Below are positions 22,320 through 22,567 of a stretch of 22,567 bases of DNA, piece after piece (position 1 is the stretch's first letter; every line of letters starts with the position of its first letter). This DNA comes from JBPOHE01 sp052035915 (GTDB taxonomy: Bacteria; Pseudomonadota; Gammaproteobacteria; Chromatiales; Chromatiaceae). The notes beneath the pieces were generated by a model. It did not search any database. It had not been told where the DNA came from and saw only the letters and a list, made by a program, of their open reading frames with translations. Both the position numbers and the translations under genes were made by a program. The stretch is from the NCBI GenBank assembly GCA_052035915.1, contig JBPOHE010000094.1, positions 1-22,567 on the forward strand. Direction: 5' to 3'.

Positions 22320-22567
22320 TCAGAGTCGAGACAACAGCTTAGCCCGGAAGTCATCGTTCCAGGCCGCCCGTAAGAGTTTCTTATTCACGCTCCCCTTGGA
22401 GGGGTCGCATTTCAGGAGATTGAGGGCGATCTGCCGGATGACGGCGAAGTTCTCGGCGCCGAAGCCTGCGCGGAGGCGACTGTCGTCCTCGCCGAAGGTC
22501 ACATCCAGAACCCAGTGCAGAGAGTTCTCAATCCCCCAATGCCCACGCACCGCCTGGGCGAAGCGCG
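22320..22567 (-). CDS. ISAs1-family transposase, C-terminal part (cut by window edge)
   Basis: The minus strand encodes the last 81 or so residues of a DDE transposase. They start within RFAQAVRGHWGIENSLHW, whose WGIEN segment carries the catalytic Glu, and continue to VLDVTFGEDDSRLR, ENFAVIRQIALNLLK and a stop at 22320. This is the characteristic C-terminus of ISAs1-family (COG5433) transposases of about 370 residues. The frame stays open through the window edge, so the 5' part continues beyond 22567. No disruption is seen in the part present. Confidence 0.9.
   Translation of the reverse strand, partial: RFAQAVRGHWGIENSLHWVLDVTFGEDDSRLRAGFGAENFAVIRQIALNLLKCDPSKGSVNKKLLRAAWNDDFRAKLLSRL

Overview
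The window looks like chromosomal DNA of a GC-rich gammaproteobacterium, probably related to sulfur-oxidising or Chromatiales-type bacteria. The evidence is housekeeping genes of gammaproteobacterial type (trmL, gpsA, secB, a yibN-like rhodanese, envC-ctpA), an IPTL-CTERM surface protein, and an ArsR-family regulator with the cysteine spacing of sulfide/persulfide sensors. The genus cannot be fixed from the sequence alone.

Layout. (1) 1-1940: two secreted proteins on the + strand. One is an IPTL-CTERM protein whose frame is broken at a 7-G tract, the other a collagen-like Gly-X-Y repeat protein followed by a clear terminator. (2) 2000-5530: a minus-strand cluster running DUF1538 two-repeat membrane protein, P-II-like protein, CBS-pair protein, DUF4126 membrane protein. 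At its downstream end lies a chimeric relic, a sodium:solute symporter N-terminus joined to a duplicated tail of the CBS gene. (3) 5530-6150: a hairpin-rich gap with a tiny DUF1538 relic on the + strand. (4) 6156-13384: a seven-gene V/A-type ATPase operon in the order E, DUF2764, A, B, D, I, K. This is the reduced arrangement typical of Chlamydiae, Spirochaetes and Bacteroidetes rather than of Gammaproteobacteria. The operon lies between two copies of a structured element built on TTGTTCTC-N5-GAGAACAA palindromes. (5) 13800-15480: two unrecognised membrane or membrane-anchored proteins, divergently transcribed. (6) 15671-18610: trmL (+), then gpsA, secB, rhodanese and a SqrR/BigR-like ArsR regulator on the minus strand. 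(7) 18805-22064: envC, ctpA and a DJ-1/YajL-family gene on the + strand. (8) 22301-22567: the 3' end of an ISAs1-family insertion sequence running out of the window.

How the parts may work together. The V-type ATPase and the DUF1538/P-II-like/CBS/DUF4126 cluster are transcribed divergently from one hairpin-rich gap. P-II-like and CBS proteins commonly bind adenine nucleotides. The ATPase proteolipid keeps the Gln and Glu positions that bind sodium in Enterococcus NtpK, and a sodium symporter remnant sits nearby. A nucleotide-gated ion-transport module with its own (possibly Na+) pump is therefore a reasonable hypothesis but is not demonstrated. Gene relics, a duplicated block and repeats at the module edges suggest an accessory region that has been rearranged. 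The right half of the window is mostly ordinary housekeeping sequence.
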